A stretch of DNA of 48,644 nucleotides, from the IMG/VR virus record IMGVR_UViG_3300030117_005760, positions 1 to 48,644 of that record; one strand, 5' to 3'. The position numbers and the translations under genes are program-made. Positions within the stretch are counted from its first letter, which is position 1; every line of letters starts with the position of its first letter. This stretch comes from a virus. Below the pieces are notes generated by a model that saw nothing but the letters and a program-made list of their open reading frames with translations, was not told where the DNA came from and ran no database searches. Below, in pieces: positions 15,712 through 23,450 of the stretch.

Positions 15712-16400
15712 TAGTATGCCTCCTTACCATATACGGGTGCAGGTAGATCACCATATCGATATTTTTTCTTTGGTTTTACAAGTTCTTCCTCTGGTTGGTA
15801 TTTATTTAATAATTGTTCTGCGAGTTCTCTACCCGCTTCAACATCACTCATAAAGTGAACACCCAACTCGACTCTTGAAATCGCATTATCATTTGCAACT
15901 TTATCAAGTTCTTTCTTATGCTCTGGATATTTTCTTGATAAAATACCTGCGATTGTATAACCAACTGCCGTGTGGTTGCTTGGATAACTTGGAGTGTCAA
16001 CTTTAACGTGGGGAGTCAAAGTCTTTCCGTAAAATTCAGCAGTTTCAAGGGGTCTAAGACGATTGAACGAATATTTCATATTTAAGGTGGTTGTGTCAAT
16101 TTGTCTTTTAATCTCTTCGATCAAATCGATTTCTCCACCGACGATCTCCGACATCATTTTCATATAGTTAACATCTAAATCTTTCAGATACTTAAGTTTT
16201 TCATCTGACATAATCATCGCATCTTGAACATCTTTTAGTTCCATTTGTGTGGTTCTGGATGTGAGTTTTGGTGGTGACTCTATTTTTATATTTTTTGCAT
16301 CAGGAAACAATGGAGTGGGTCGCTTCATCATAATTCTATGTTTTTGTGATGCTGCTTCGTTTAGAATTTTCTGATTGATAAAGTTATTAAAACGGATCAT
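15711..16400 (-). CDS. Tagged PAP2/vanadium-haloperoxidase-type phosphatase
   Basis: 229 residues. All three PAP2 motifs are present: K-x6-RP (KYSFNRLRP, Lys109, Arg116), PSxH (YPSNHTAVG, Ser141, His143) and SR-x5-H-x3-D (SRVELGVHFMSD, Arg176, His182, Asp186). This family hydrolyses phosphate monoesters or lipid phosphates, and some members are haloperoxidases. No signal peptide or TM segment is visible, so it resembles the soluble class. Instead the N-terminus MIRFNNFINQKILNEA is a virion-type tag with LNE-A, a perfect T4 prohead-protease site pattern. I infer delivery in the capsid. The start overlaps the 16397 gene by ATGA. Confidence 0.82.
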   Translation of the reverse strand: MIRFNNFINQKILNEAASQKHRIMMKRPTPLFPDAKNIKIESPPKLTSRTTQMELKDVQDAMIMSDEKLKYLKDLDVNYMKMMSEIVGGEIDLIEEIKRQIDTTTLNMKYSFNRLRPLETAEFYGKTLTPHVKVDTPSYPSNHTAVGYTIAGILSRKYPEHKKELDKVANDNAISRVELGVHFMSDVEAGRELAEQLLNKYQPEEELVKPKKKYRYGDLPAPVYGKEAY

Positions 16401-17086
16401 TTCAAGAATTCCTTTATAATTTCTACGTTTACCTTCACACGCTTGTCCATATCCTCCCCCACAATGGGTGTCTCGCTCGTCACAGACGGCGTGATGCCTT
16501 TGGTGGCAAGATAGTCTCCGAACATTCCCTGATCGTCAGAGTCAATTCTACCGTCACCAAAAAGATTAAAATACTCTGAAATTAGATTTACGATACGAGA
16601 GCCTACATCGCCTCTGTCGCTCCAGACAAAAGCATAGCCCTCCCCCCTGTATGGATCCTCTTGCAAGTCTAAGAAGCCACCAGAGGCGAGCGGGAGCCAT
16701 TTGCTTTCTGCTGCCAAAAGTCGAGAGGCTTCTTGGGATGGTTTATGGGGAATATTGTGATTTGGGTTTTCACCACGGGGATCTTCGTGCTGCCCGCTCT
16801 GAAAAGTCTCTTTTGAAAAAATAGGCAAATATGTAATATTTGCATTTTGTGGTTTATTATTTTTAACAAATTCGAGAAGCCCAACCCATCCAGCAGGCTC
16901 ATCACCTTGAAACGCGGAAGCGATCATTTTGTTTGGAAGTTCATCTTTAAAAATTAAAGGTACAAAAAAAGTGTGACCGTTAATATCTGCACGGCGGTGT
17001 GTAGAGGAAACAGCATCTTCAAATTCTTGAAGATATTTTTCTACTTTATTTACTTCTTCTGTAATAAATGTACGAAAATCCTTCAT
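16397..17086 (-). CDS. Tagged virion-type protein, unknown function
   Basis: 229 residues, tag MKDFRTFITEEVNKVEK with an ITE site. The body has no recognisable domain; it includes WVGLLEFVKNNKPQN, a His-containing loop (QHEDPRGENPNHNIPH) and an EF-like stretch LFGDGRIDSDDQGMFGDYL, then KVNVEIIKEFLK at the end. It is the first gene of the tagged cluster on this strand, just downstream of the PEP-CTERM gene. Confidence 0.7.
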   Translation of the reverse strand: MKDFRTFITEEVNKVEKYLQEFEDAVSSTHRRADINGHTFFVPLIFKDELPNKMIASAFQGDEPAGWVGLLEFVKNNKPQNANITYLPIFSKETFQSGQHEDPRGENPNHNIPHKPSQEASRLLAAESKWLPLASGGFLDLQEDPYRGEGYAFVWSDRGDVGSRIVNLISEYFNLFGDGRIDSDDQGMFGDYLATKGITPSVTSETPIVGEDMDKRVKVNVEIIKEFLK

Positions 17087-17094
17087 ACAGTTAT

Positions 17095-17736
17095 TTAGTT
17101 GCGTCTTCTTCTACCACCCAAAAGAACCCCCATACCCCCAACTGCCAACGCACTGGGAGCAGGAATCGGAATTGTTTCCAAGTCAGGAATGAAAGTTTCA
17201 AAAACCGCTACGCCGCCATCGCCTTGAAGAATTGCGGGGGCTGTCGTATAGTCCTCTGCCCAAGCCACGATCCAAACGGTCGCGGATTCGCCCGGAGCCA
17301 AAGAGTCCGTCATCACATTGTCTGAAAAGCCCCAGTCCCAAGAGAACAGACCTGTCTCGTATGCAAAATCCACATAGTCTGGGGCATTGTAAAAAGGATC
17401 AAGAAATCTATCTTCGAGTGGATTATCAAAAAAGTATCCGGGCATCACAAGAGCAGCGATCTCGGATGTGCTTTCTCCAACGTAGATGTCGAGGTCTTCG
17501 ATTGCGAGTGTTGAATACATTTGATTTTCAATTGTAATCGTCACCAACATCGCACCATCGGGAAGACCTACGACATCTTGTTGTTCGGGTTCGGTGTATA
17601 CTGCTGAAGATACGGTGGCTTCGTAAAAACCTTCTTCATCCTGCGACCAAACATTGTATGACATATAATCTGTCGGATCACCCGCAATATCGCCAAACGC
17701 CGCCGTAGTAATGAGTAACGCTAATGGTCTAAGCAT
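17095..17736 (-). CDS. Secreted PEP-CTERM-type protein
   Basis: 213 residues with a signal peptide (MLRPLALLITTAAFGDIAGD), a beta-rich Asp/Glu-rich body and a C-terminal sorting tail: IPIPAPSALAVGGMGVLLGG then RRRRN. This Pro-x-Pro, hydrophobic helix and Arg cluster layout is the PEP-CTERM/exosortase signal, common in planctomycetes, where it is often followed by a GGRRRR-like end. Such proteins are trimmed and displayed or secreted by the host exosortase. It is host-like, so it could be acquired from the host to alter the cell surface. A CCTAAATA box lies about 46 bases upstream of the start. Confidence 0.8.
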   Translation of the reverse strand: MLRPLALLITTAAFGDIAGDPTDYMSYNVWSQDEEGFYEATVSSAVYTEPEQQDVVGLPDGAMLVTITIENQMYSTLAIEDLDIYVGESTSEIAALVMPGYFFDNPLEDRFLDPFYNAPDYVDFAYETGLFSWDWGFSDNVMTDSLAPGESATVWIVAWAEDYTTAPAILQGDGGVAVFETFIPDLETIPIPAPSALAVGGMGVLLGGRRRRN

Positions 17737-17784
17737 ACCGAATCCCCTTTGTATAAAAATGTCCGTGTAAACGAACAGTTTTAT

Positions 17785-18630
17785 TTAGGAATTCGTGTTT
17801 CCCCAGTTGGAGAGGATAGCCAAGATTGCTTCAAACACATTGTCATACTTATCAGCGTCATTCAAAACGATCAACAGATCAGCAAAGTCCACAACACCGT
17901 TGTAGTTCAGATCCTCCCAGATCGTGAAATCATCCCAGTCACCGACGTATCCGCAACTGTCAAAGTATCCCCAGTGCGGAAAGCCATCATCCAGATTGAA
18001 GTTCACTCCACCCTTGAATTTGACATTACCCTTCGTGGTCACTTGCAGGAATGGATGAATACCAATTGTAGCGTTTTCAGAATTTGATTGAACATTTACA
18101 ATAAGTCTTGACATTGTAAAGATATCTTTTTCTTCACCCAGAATCAAAGTATCGGTTTGTTCCAGACGATATGGAGTTGCGACACCTGCACAGGGGTAGT
18201 TGTCACCAAGACCGGGAACACCGACACAATCTGGAAGTTCACCCATCGGAAAGTGTGAGTCAAACTCTTGTCGTGGATCTCGTCCCAAAAAGTAGCGAAG
18301 CGGACCCGATGGTGTTTGCTCTGCGGTAGACCAAGTATCTCCCCACGGAACATCGTTGGGGTGGTTGTTCCAGTAGCCCTCTGATGAAGTCGTGTAAAGA
18401 ACAAACGGAGTCTGGGTGTTGAGTCTTGCACCAGCACCAGAGTAGGTTGCGGTGGCAGGTAAAGCACACTCACCACCAGCAGGATCAACATAAAAACGAT
18501 AGGTGTTTCCAAACGGAGTCAATCGTCCGGCATTTTCAATGCGAAGAGTTCCGTAACAATCAAATGCGGGTTGCTCGTCGCAAGGCAAAGGATCACCAGA
18601 TAAAATAACAGATAACAATAAATCAACCAT
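17785..18630 (-). CDS. Secreted protein with planctomycete-type dockerin C-terminus (paralogue 1)
   Basis: 281 residues from the ATG at 18630 (a GTG at 18633 adjoins). N-terminal signal (MVDLLLSVILSG), then GRLTPFGNTYRFYVD, a motif shared by the next two genes, and a beta-rich body with several Cys. The C-terminus NYNGVVDFADLLIVLND followed by AILAILSNWG is the typical planctomycete dockerin-like two-helix calcium module. Of the three paralogues it has the most degenerate first loop. I expect secretion; cell-surface or virion attachment is possible. Confidence 0.75.
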   Translation of the reverse strand: MVDLLLSVILSGDPLPCDEQPAFDCYGTLRIENAGRLTPFGNTYRFYVDPAGGECALPATATYSGAGARLNTQTPFVLYTTSSEGYWNNHPNDVPWGDTWSTAEQTPSGPLRYFLGRDPRQEFDSHFPMGELPDCVGVPGLGDNYPCAGVATPYRLEQTDTLILGEEKDIFTMSRLIVNVQSNSENATIGIHPFLQVTTKGNVKFKGGVNFNLDDGFPHWGYFDSCGYVGDWDDFTIWEDLNYNGVVDFADLLIVLNDADKYDNVFEAILAILSNWGNTNS

Positions 18631-19660
18631 CACAATCTCCCCAATCAGATAAAATTTTCAACAAAGCATTGAAGCCATCAACACGATAGCGTCCCTCAGA
18701 TACATCAGACAAAACTTGCAACAAGTCAGTGAAACCAACGATGCCATCTTCATTCAAGTCGGATGGACAAGAGTTGTCAGCATAGAATTGTCCTGTTTCT
18801 GCTTTTTGTGTATACGAATCAATGTCTCCATCACCATCCAAATCTACGTTGTATAGAACGTGACCACCGATACCGATGTAATCGGGTCCAGTGATGCGAG
18901 CAATTCGCCAGTGATTATCAAACTCGGTGGACTCCCAAGGATTCACACCGTCAGGACCGTAATTCTTGAATCGCATCAGTTGACCGGACCAAGACCACGG
19001 ATAACCAAAGACTCCATCCTCATTTGGAGGAGGACAAAGCACCGAACCATATTCGTTCGGGGGTGCAGCACCAGACCAGAAAATCACACGATCATCTTCA
19101 AGCAGGTTGCCGACAAACTGTGGAATCTCAGGTTGCACTGTGAATGTGCTTGAACTGTTGTTGCTTCGTTGCCACGGTTCGTTCATCACAAGCCACGAAT
19201 CTGCCCACCAATATTTTTGCTCCTGTAATGCTCTTTGATAATCACCAAAGAACACACCATCAATATCGGGTCTTTGATAATAGAATCTTGGGACACTGGT
19301 GTTTTGCCACCAAAGAGTTTGGTTTGGATTGTTTTGCATACACTCCCACCAATCACCCGGCTGCCAGTCGGAGAAGTTGGGAACATTATTATACAACCAC
19401 TCGACATTTGCAGGATCGTTCAACAAGAAGTCCATATCATCATCGTTGTGGTTCTTCCAAACTGGTCCCTCAATCCACCAAGCAACGGAAGTACCCGGAC
19501 CTTCTGATCCGAATTTGACAGGAACATCACCCGAAAGATTCTTGATGTAAACATCAATGGTTCTTCCGAACGGTGTAAGTCTACCTAAATCTTTATAGAC
19601 AATTTCAGTTTGTGAAATCACTTGTGAAATTGCAGCCGCACATAACATTTCTAAAATCAT
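18623..19660 (-). CDS. Secreted protein with planctomycete-type dockerin C-terminus (paralogue 2)
   Basis: 345 residues. I chose the ATG at 19660, which overlaps the upstream stop (ATGA) and follows GGGGAG; a frame start at 19675 lacks support. Short signal sequence (MILEMLCAAAISQVISQ), then GRLTPFGRTIDVYIKN and a Trp-rich body. The tail has two calcium loops, DLDGDGDIDSYT and CPSDLNEDGIVGFTDLLQVL, then LLKILSDWGDCDG. The two Cys flanking the dockerin module may pair. It is clearly homologous to the upstream gene across the whole length. Confidence 0.78.
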   Translation of the reverse strand: MILEMLCAAAISQVISQTEIVYKDLGRLTPFGRTIDVYIKNLSGDVPVKFGSEGPGTSVAWWIEGPVWKNHNDDDMDFLLNDPANVEWLYNNVPNFSDWQPGDWWECMQNNPNQTLWWQNTSVPRFYYQRPDIDGVFFGDYQRALQEQKYWWADSWLVMNEPWQRSNNSSSTFTVQPEIPQFVGNLLEDDRVIFWSGAAPPNEYGSVLCPPPNEDGVFGYPWSWSGQLMRFKNYGPDGVNPWESTEFDNHWRIARITGPDYIGIGGHVLYNVDLDGDGDIDSYTQKAETGQFYADNSCPSDLNEDGIVGFTDLLQVLSDVSEGRYRVDGFNALLKILSDWGDCDG

Positions 19661-20691
19661 TGACAATCTCCCCATTGAGATAAAATTGCAACCAGAGCAT
19701 CAAACTGTGTCTTGCTTGCTCCGGGTGCGTAGATATTGTTGCTCAAAACAGTGAGCAAGTCTGAAAGTCCAACATTACCATCCTCATCCAAGTCCGCAGG
19801 ACAGGAGTTGTCTGGTTCGTATTCAAAGAAAACAGGCTCGGCAAAGTTCCAATCAAACTCTGGACAATCCTGTGCATTGTAAATAATCACACCGCTGATT
19901 GCAATACGGTCAATACCCGTCATCCGTGCAAAGCGAAAGTGGTTTTCTAGTTCAGCATCTTCCCAATCACCGGATGCAAATTCAAAAACTTTACCAAAGT
20001 CGTGATAATTGTATCCACCACACATATAATTTTCATATCCATCATACGGTGTTGGTGCTTGTTCAAAATAGTGATCGTTTTGTAAAAAGAATCCTTTACT
20101 TTGATCAATCCTTGGTGCGGCTTGGTCGCCATTCGTGTTTTCGGGGAAGATGAAACCGGGACGGTCCATCACCAACCAAGAGGTTCCCTTGTCCCAGAAC
20201 GGGTCATTGTAAGGCTCGTTCCATCGTGGAATGCCGAAAGGACCGATGACATCCCAACGCTGTGGGACTTCGTGATTGCTGTAAAGCCAATTGTTGTATG
20301 GATTTTTTTGCATACAGAAGAAATATTCTCCCGGTTCACAATCATACACTCCGTCGATGTTTGGACACTCATACTTGTTGAGCCAATATTCCATCGCTTC
20401 TGGTGAGTTTTCCAAAGTGGGTTGGGTGTTCAGGTTTCGGTTGAAGAAAAACTCACCTTCGGTTTCCCAACGGAAGGGCAGGGTAAGATCGTTGTGAATG
20501 CGTGGATAAGATGCACCCAAACCGAGCGGTCTGCGTCCGTTGGTTTTGATATACAAATCAAATGTTCTGCCGAATGGTGTGATTCTGCCACGATCAACTG
20601 CGACGATACCACCGGAGACATCCAAACATTCTTGGGCTGTCGCGGGCATAACAAAAATCAAAGTAAACAATACAATAAACAAATGTCTCAT
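19657..20691 (-). CDS. Secreted protein with planctomycete-type dockerin C-terminus (paralogue 3)
   Basis: 344 residues from the ATG at 20691, chosen for its GGAGG site and clean signal peptide (MRHLFIVLFTLIFVMPATAQ). Then GRITPFGRTFDLYIK, a beta/Trp-rich body resembling paralogue 2, and the dockerin tail CPADLDEDGNVGLSDLLTVL with ALVAILSQWGDCQ. A TATAAATA late promoter lies 20 bases upstream, so the three-gene set plus the PEP-CTERM gene are probably expressed late, perhaps as a surface or virion decoration. Confidence 0.8.
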   Translation of the reverse strand: MRHLFIVLFTLIFVMPATAQECLDVSGGIVAVDRGRITPFGRTFDLYIKTNGRRPLGLGASYPRIHNDLTLPFRWETEGEFFFNRNLNTQPTLENSPEAMEYWLNKYECPNIDGVYDCEPGEYFFCMQKNPYNNWLYSNHEVPQRWDVIGPFGIPRWNEPYNDPFWDKGTSWLVMDRPGFIFPENTNGDQAAPRIDQSKGFFLQNDHYFEQAPTPYDGYENYMCGGYNYHDFGKVFEFASGDWEDAELENHFRFARMTGIDRIAISGVIIYNAQDCPEFDWNFAEPVFFEYEPDNSCPADLDEDGNVGLSDLLTVLSNNIYAPGASKTQFDALVAILSQWGDCQ

Positions 20692-20711
20692 AATAAAGAC
20701 CTCCGAAAAAG

Positions 20712-20719
20712 TATTTATA
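20712..20719 (-). promoter_or_regulatory. T4-type late promoter (TATAAATA)
   Basis: Exact TATAAATA on the reverse strand, between the Hsp20 terminator and the GGAGG of the 20691 start. Position and match support a late promoter for the secreted-protein operon. Confidence 0.7.
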
Positions 20720-20723
20720 CCAC

Positions 20724-20761
20724 AAAAAAGACAACGGGAGCCGATTAAGACTCCCGCCGTC
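20724..20761 (-). terminator. Rho-independent terminator after Hsp20
   Basis: Reverse-strand stem of 11 base pairs (20761-20751 with 20740-20730, two G-U pairs), 10-base loop, then six T (20729-20724). Ends the Hsp20 transcription unit. Confidence 0.88.
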
Positions 20762-20788
20762 GTTAATAACAAGAAGGATATTAGTAAA

Positions 20789-21196
20789 TCAAGCGATATC
20801 AATCACTTGAGGTTTCTTATCTTCTGGAATAATTTTATGCAAATTCACATAGAGGATTCCTTCTTCGCAATACGCTCCTGTAACGTTCCAGTCCTCGGTG
20901 AGAGGGAGTCGAGAGCGGAACTTGCGGCGAGCGATTCCTCTGTGTTCGTATTTATTTTCTTCTTCGGTAGATTCACGATCAGAAGCAACTTCCAAAACCT
21001 TATAGTTTTGAGGATGGGGATAAACAGTGATTTCAATTTCATTTTTCTTATACCCCGCTACTGCAAACTCAATCGTTGCGTTTTCTTCGTCGTGTCGAAC
21101 GATGTCGTAAGGTGGAAAGCCTGTGCCTGCATCAATGTTTCGTTCAATTTCATTAATGTGTTCCCAAAATTTTTCAATGCCTAAACTCGTAATCAT
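20789..21196 (-). CDS. hsp20: Hsp20 small heat-shock protein
   Basis: 135 residues of the alpha-crystallin type: PPYDIVRHDEENATIEFAVA opens the domain, followed by EIEITVYPHPQNYKVLEVAS, HRGIARRKFRSRLPL (the conserved GI-A-R-x-F-x-R-x-F/L signature) and GILYVNLHKIIPEDKKPQ with an I-x-I-like end. These ATP-independent chaperones hold unfolding proteins. Hsp20 genes are a known part of marine T4-like phage genomes. Single gene with AAGGAG site, its own terminator and a CCTAAATA box about 59 bases upstream. Confidence 0.92.
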   Translation of the reverse strand: MITSLGIEKFWEHINEIERNIDAGTGFPPYDIVRHDEENATIEFAVAGYKKNEIEITVYPHPQNYKVLEVASDRESTEEENKYEHRGIARRKFRSRLPLTEDWNVTGAYCEEGILYVNLHKIIPEDKKPQVIDIA

Positions 21197-21253
21197 ATTT
21201 TTTCTCCTTATGTAAGCGAGTAGTTTTGGAGTCCCAACTTAGGCAACTCCGTA

Positions 21254-21484
21254 TTATTTAGGTTTCTTTCTTCGTGCCTTCCTATATGGTTTTGGCACAT
21301 AATCTTCAATAATCTTGAACTTCATTCCTGCCCGTGGATGCCTGTACCAGTCACGGTTTAGAATCTCACATTCGCTGGCGGCTTCTCTCCGAAGTTTAAA
21401 AAGTGAAATGATGGGTTTGTTATTACGATCATAACCATCGATCATCCACTTGTTCAATTTGACACACCAGATCCCGTATGCCAT
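21254..21484 (-). CDS. Small phage protein, unknown function
   Basis: 76 residues: MAYGIWCVKLNKWMIDGYD with a beta pattern, then basic residues (RKARRKKPK at the end). The opening resembles small phage proteins that describe a beta hairpin followed by a helix; I cannot name a family. The start overlaps the upstream stop by one base. Confidence 0.65.
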   Translation of the reverse strand: MAYGIWCVKLNKWMIDGYDRNNKPIISLFKLRREAASECEILNRDWYRHPRAGMKFKIIEDYVPKPYRKARRKKPK

Positions 21485-21984
21485 CAGACAATCCTTGTCC
21501 CAAGAGACTGAATCTCTTTCTTTGAAATGGTTGCTCCGAGTCGTGGATCTTTTTTGGTTATGTTTTGATTTTTTTCAAATTGCTTTTTGACTTTTGGAAG
21601 AAGAATTGAAAGAACATCTTCACAATTCAATTTCCAAACTTCAACAATCTTCGGACCATCGTATCGTGCAAAGTAATGATTTGGATACTTACCGATCTTG
21701 TCCTCTTTGAGATAACGCTCTTGCTCTTCCCAAGTTTCTTGAACACTGATACCATTGTATGTACCGCTGATGTTCTTGCCGATTGTAGATTTGTATTCTG
21801 CACCACCGTCTTGATCTTTTGCATCTTCACCCGAATATGTTTCGGCGATTGTGTGTCCAAGAAGTCCTGCCATATAAATCTCTCTCGATCTCGCGTATGA
21901 AAAGGGATCACCCCATCCTTGCTGACTGCAAAGTTCATACATTCCTTCATAAAGTAAACGATATTTTTCTTCGGGGGACATCAT
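21484..21984 (-). CDS. Putative PD-(D/E)XK-type nuclease, phage-conserved
   Basis: 166 residues. The stretch GEDAKDQDGGAEYKSTIG fits a PD-(D/E)XK core (acidic residue, then E-x-K) as found in restriction-type endonucleases; LLGHTIAETY before it could be the leading helix with a Glu. The C-terminal LGATISKKEIQSLG is a DNA-binding-like end. Proteins with the same ending occur in T4-like phages, to my recollection without assigned function. It might cut host DNA or act in recombination. The nuclease reading is inference; the gene itself is secure (ATGA coupling upstream). Confidence 0.62.
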   Translation of the reverse strand: MMSPEEKYRLLYEGMYELCSQQGWGDPFSYARSREIYMAGLLGHTIAETYSGEDAKDQDGGAEYKSTIGKNISGTYNGISVQETWEEQERYLKEDKIGKYPNHYFARYDGPKIVEVWKLNCEDVLSILLPKVKKQFEKNQNITKKDPRLGATISKKEIQSLGTRIV

Positions 21985-22190
21985 CGACTCCTAAAATACT
22001 CACGCTCAAGCCGACGAATGTTTTCACTACCTGTCGCCATCACGATTTCACCGGCGGTCTTGTGACCGTAAATCATATAACCCTTGCGATCAGGAATATG
22101 CTTGTCCACACACTTCACACAATGATGAGTGCCGGGAGCAGCCTCAAGACGAGCAGCAGGGATCACGTTTCCACAATCAATACAATTCAT
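21981..22190 (-). CDS. DksA/TraR-type zinc-finger protein
   Basis: 69 residues from the ATG at 22190. CIDCGNVIPAARLEAAPGTH followed by HCVKC reproduces the C4 finger of DksA/TraR (CxxCGxxIxxxRLxAxPxxxxCxxC). DksA-like proteins act on RNA polymerase through the secondary channel, and short phage versions are common. The coiled-coil part normally before the finger is absent, so this may work differently. The ATG overlaps the upstream microprotein stop (ATGA); the longer frame start at 22262 was rejected because it would overlap that gene. Confidence 0.85.
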   Translation of the reverse strand: MNCIDCGNVIPAARLEAAPGTHHCVKCVDKHIPDRKGYMIYGHKTAGEIVMATGSENIRRLEREYFRSR

Positions 22191-22288
22191 TTTGATCTTT
22201 CCTTCACATACCATACTACAAAGACAAACAGCATTGTCAAGCACAAAAAGGGCATCGCACAAAAGCCAAAGAAATCAAGAAGATTCAT
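22187..22288 (-). CDS. 33-residue membrane microprotein
   Basis: MNLLDFFGFCAMPFLCLTML and a further hydrophobic run, ending VKERSK: one TM helix with a basic cytoplasmic end. GGAGG lies just upstream, inside the previous gene, and the stop overlaps the zinc-finger start. One of three stacked membrane microproteins. Confidence 0.6.
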   Translation of the reverse strand: MNLLDFFGFCAMPFLCLTMLFVFVVWYVKERSK

Positions 22289-22289
22289 C

Positions 22290-22388
22290 TTACCTCCAGT
22301 AATCGTCAATGAAACCGGAACCAATGCAGACCCCACAGATCAAACCGATTGAGAATCCACCGATTGCAAAAAGAAACATTCCCATCAT
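22290..22388 (-). CDS. 32-residue Gly-rich membrane microprotein
   Basis: MMGMFLFAIGGFSIGLICGV then CIGSGFIDDYWR; a small-residue-rich TM helix of the kind that oligomerises. Its ATG overlaps the upstream stop (ATGA) and AGGAG lies just before it. Confidence 0.6.
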   Translation of the reverse strand: MMGMFLFAIGGFSIGLICGVCIGSGFIDDYWR

Positions 22389-22552
22389 TCATCTCCTTGA
22401 TTTTTTTTATTGATATTCACTTTGTTTAATAAAATAGGTAATGCGGTAAAGAGCAGAGTCCAAGTCAGTAATATAGTGAACCACCACCAACTATTATTAA
22501 TTGCCACTAAAAAAAGTAAACCGATGATTAGCCAAAAATAACCTTTATCCAT
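22385..22552 (-). CDS. 55-residue membrane microprotein with two hydrophobic segments
   Basis: MDKGYFWLIIGLLFLVAI, then WWWFTILLTWTLLFTALPIL, ending in an Asn/Lys-rich tail. The start has a GGAGG site and lies in the end of the 22545 gene. Could be a holin-like or small regulatory membrane peptide; nothing more can be said. Confidence 0.6.
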   Translation of the reverse strand: MDKGYFWLIIGLLFLVAINNSWWWFTILLTWTLLFTALPILLNKVNINKKNQGDE

Positions 22553-22805
22553 CGTTGGCTACCTCCAGAAGTTTAATATTATCGTATTCCCATTGTTCAT
22601 CAGAAACATTTTCATCCAAAACTTCATTGTCGGTGCTTTCGACAAACTCCATCCACGCTTCGTCTTCGTCTGCTGAACACGACCACCACTCACGAACTTC
22701 TTTGATAAACTTTTCATCACGTTCATCGTGAAAGTTTAAAGTCACGGTCACATCTGCTTGCCATCGATAACTGTTAGCCATTGAGTTGATCTCGTTTGGG
22801 TTCAT
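22545..22805 (-). CDS. Small acidic protein, unknown
   Basis: 86 residues from the ATG at 22805, chosen for its GGAGAG site (a second ATG at 22781 is possible). QADVTVTLNFHDERDEKFIK shows an alternating strand and then an acidic, Trp-containing second half (EWWSCSADEDEAWMEF). It overlaps both neighbours. No domain recognised. Confidence 0.62.
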   Translation of the reverse strand: MNPNEINSMANSYRWQADVTVTLNFHDERDEKFIKEVREWWSCSADEDEAWMEFVESTDNEVLDENVSDEQWEYDNIKLLEVANDG

Positions 22806-22959
22806 TGAGATTTTTCTCTCCAGTGATCTCACGAAGTTTTTGTGGTTTGAGATCACCGGGATTCTCCTGCGCTCGGTGAAGACTGGCTTGATATTCAGCA
22901 TCAGTTAAAAGAAGTTTACGAACGTTTCCATTGTCATCAGTATGCTCTACGGTATACAT
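22774..22959 (-). CDS. 61-residue protein, paralogue of the adjacent upstream gene
   Basis: MYTVEHTDDNGNVRKLLLTD followed by RAQENPGDLKPQKLREI. The LLLTDxE...RAxxNxxDL pattern matches the next gene upstream (LLLTDKELERAAKRATKNKE), showing tandem duplication of a short strand-helix unit. Function unknown. Confidence 0.65.
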   Translation of the reverse strand: MYTVEHTDDNGNVRKLLLTDAEYQASLHRAQENPGDLKPQKLREITGEKNLNEPKRDQLNG

Positions 22960-22960
22960 T

Positions 22961-23266
22961 TCAATCTCCCATCAACCATCCAAAGAAACCAGTGGACTTC
23001 TTTGGTTCTGCGACATCTGTATCATCAATAAGGGAACCACGATCCAGAAGAATTGTTTCATCTTCATTTTTACCTTGAATGATTGCAAAATGTTTTGGTA
23101 AATCTTCTTTGTTCTTTGTAGCCCGCTTGGCGGCACGCTCAAGTTCTTTGTCGGTGAGAAGAAGCATCACGACATCATCGCCGCTTCCGTCCCCGTCCCG
23201 AACGTGTGTTGCAAAAAAGTAATGTTTGTCTGCTGCCCGATGAGCATTTTTGTTTTCAACTTTCAT
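22961..23266 (-). CDS. 101-residue protein, paralogue of the adjacent downstream gene
   Basis: Contains HYFFATHVRDGDGSGDDVVM, then LLLTDKELERAAKRATKNKE, sharing a strand-helix motif with the 22774 gene. The C-terminus (STGFFGWLMGD) is hydrophobic and might dock on a partner or membrane. The start overlaps the upstream stop (ATGA). Confidence 0.66.
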   Translation of the reverse strand: MKVENKNAHRAADKHYFFATHVRDGDGSGDDVVMLLLTDKELERAAKRATKNKEDLPKHFAIIQGKNEDETILLDRGSLIDDTDVAEPKKSTGFFGWLMGD

Positions 23267-23436
23267 TTTTTAACCGTCACCCTTTCATAAAGTTCTTTTG
23301 GAAGTGACCCTTCCTTGTATAAAGTATTAATAGTTTTGACCTTTGCATTTGCAAGTTCCTCACGCCGCTGCGCTCGCTGACGGGCAAGACGCTTTCGTTG
23401 TTTGGACTTTGCAATTTTTTGTTTACTATTTGGCAT
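23263..23436 (-). CDS. 57-residue basic protein
   Basis: MPNSKQKIAKSKQRKRLARQ begins a strongly basic helix (RAQRREELANAKVK), followed by a neutral C-terminal helix. The ATG has AGGAG upstream and the stop overlaps the next gene. Probably nucleic-acid binding; no family recognised. Confidence 0.62.
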   Translation of the reverse strand: MPNSKQKIAKSKQRKRLARQRAQRREELANAKVKTINTLYKEGSLPKELYERVTVKK

Positions 23437-23450
23437 ATTTATTCTCCTAA

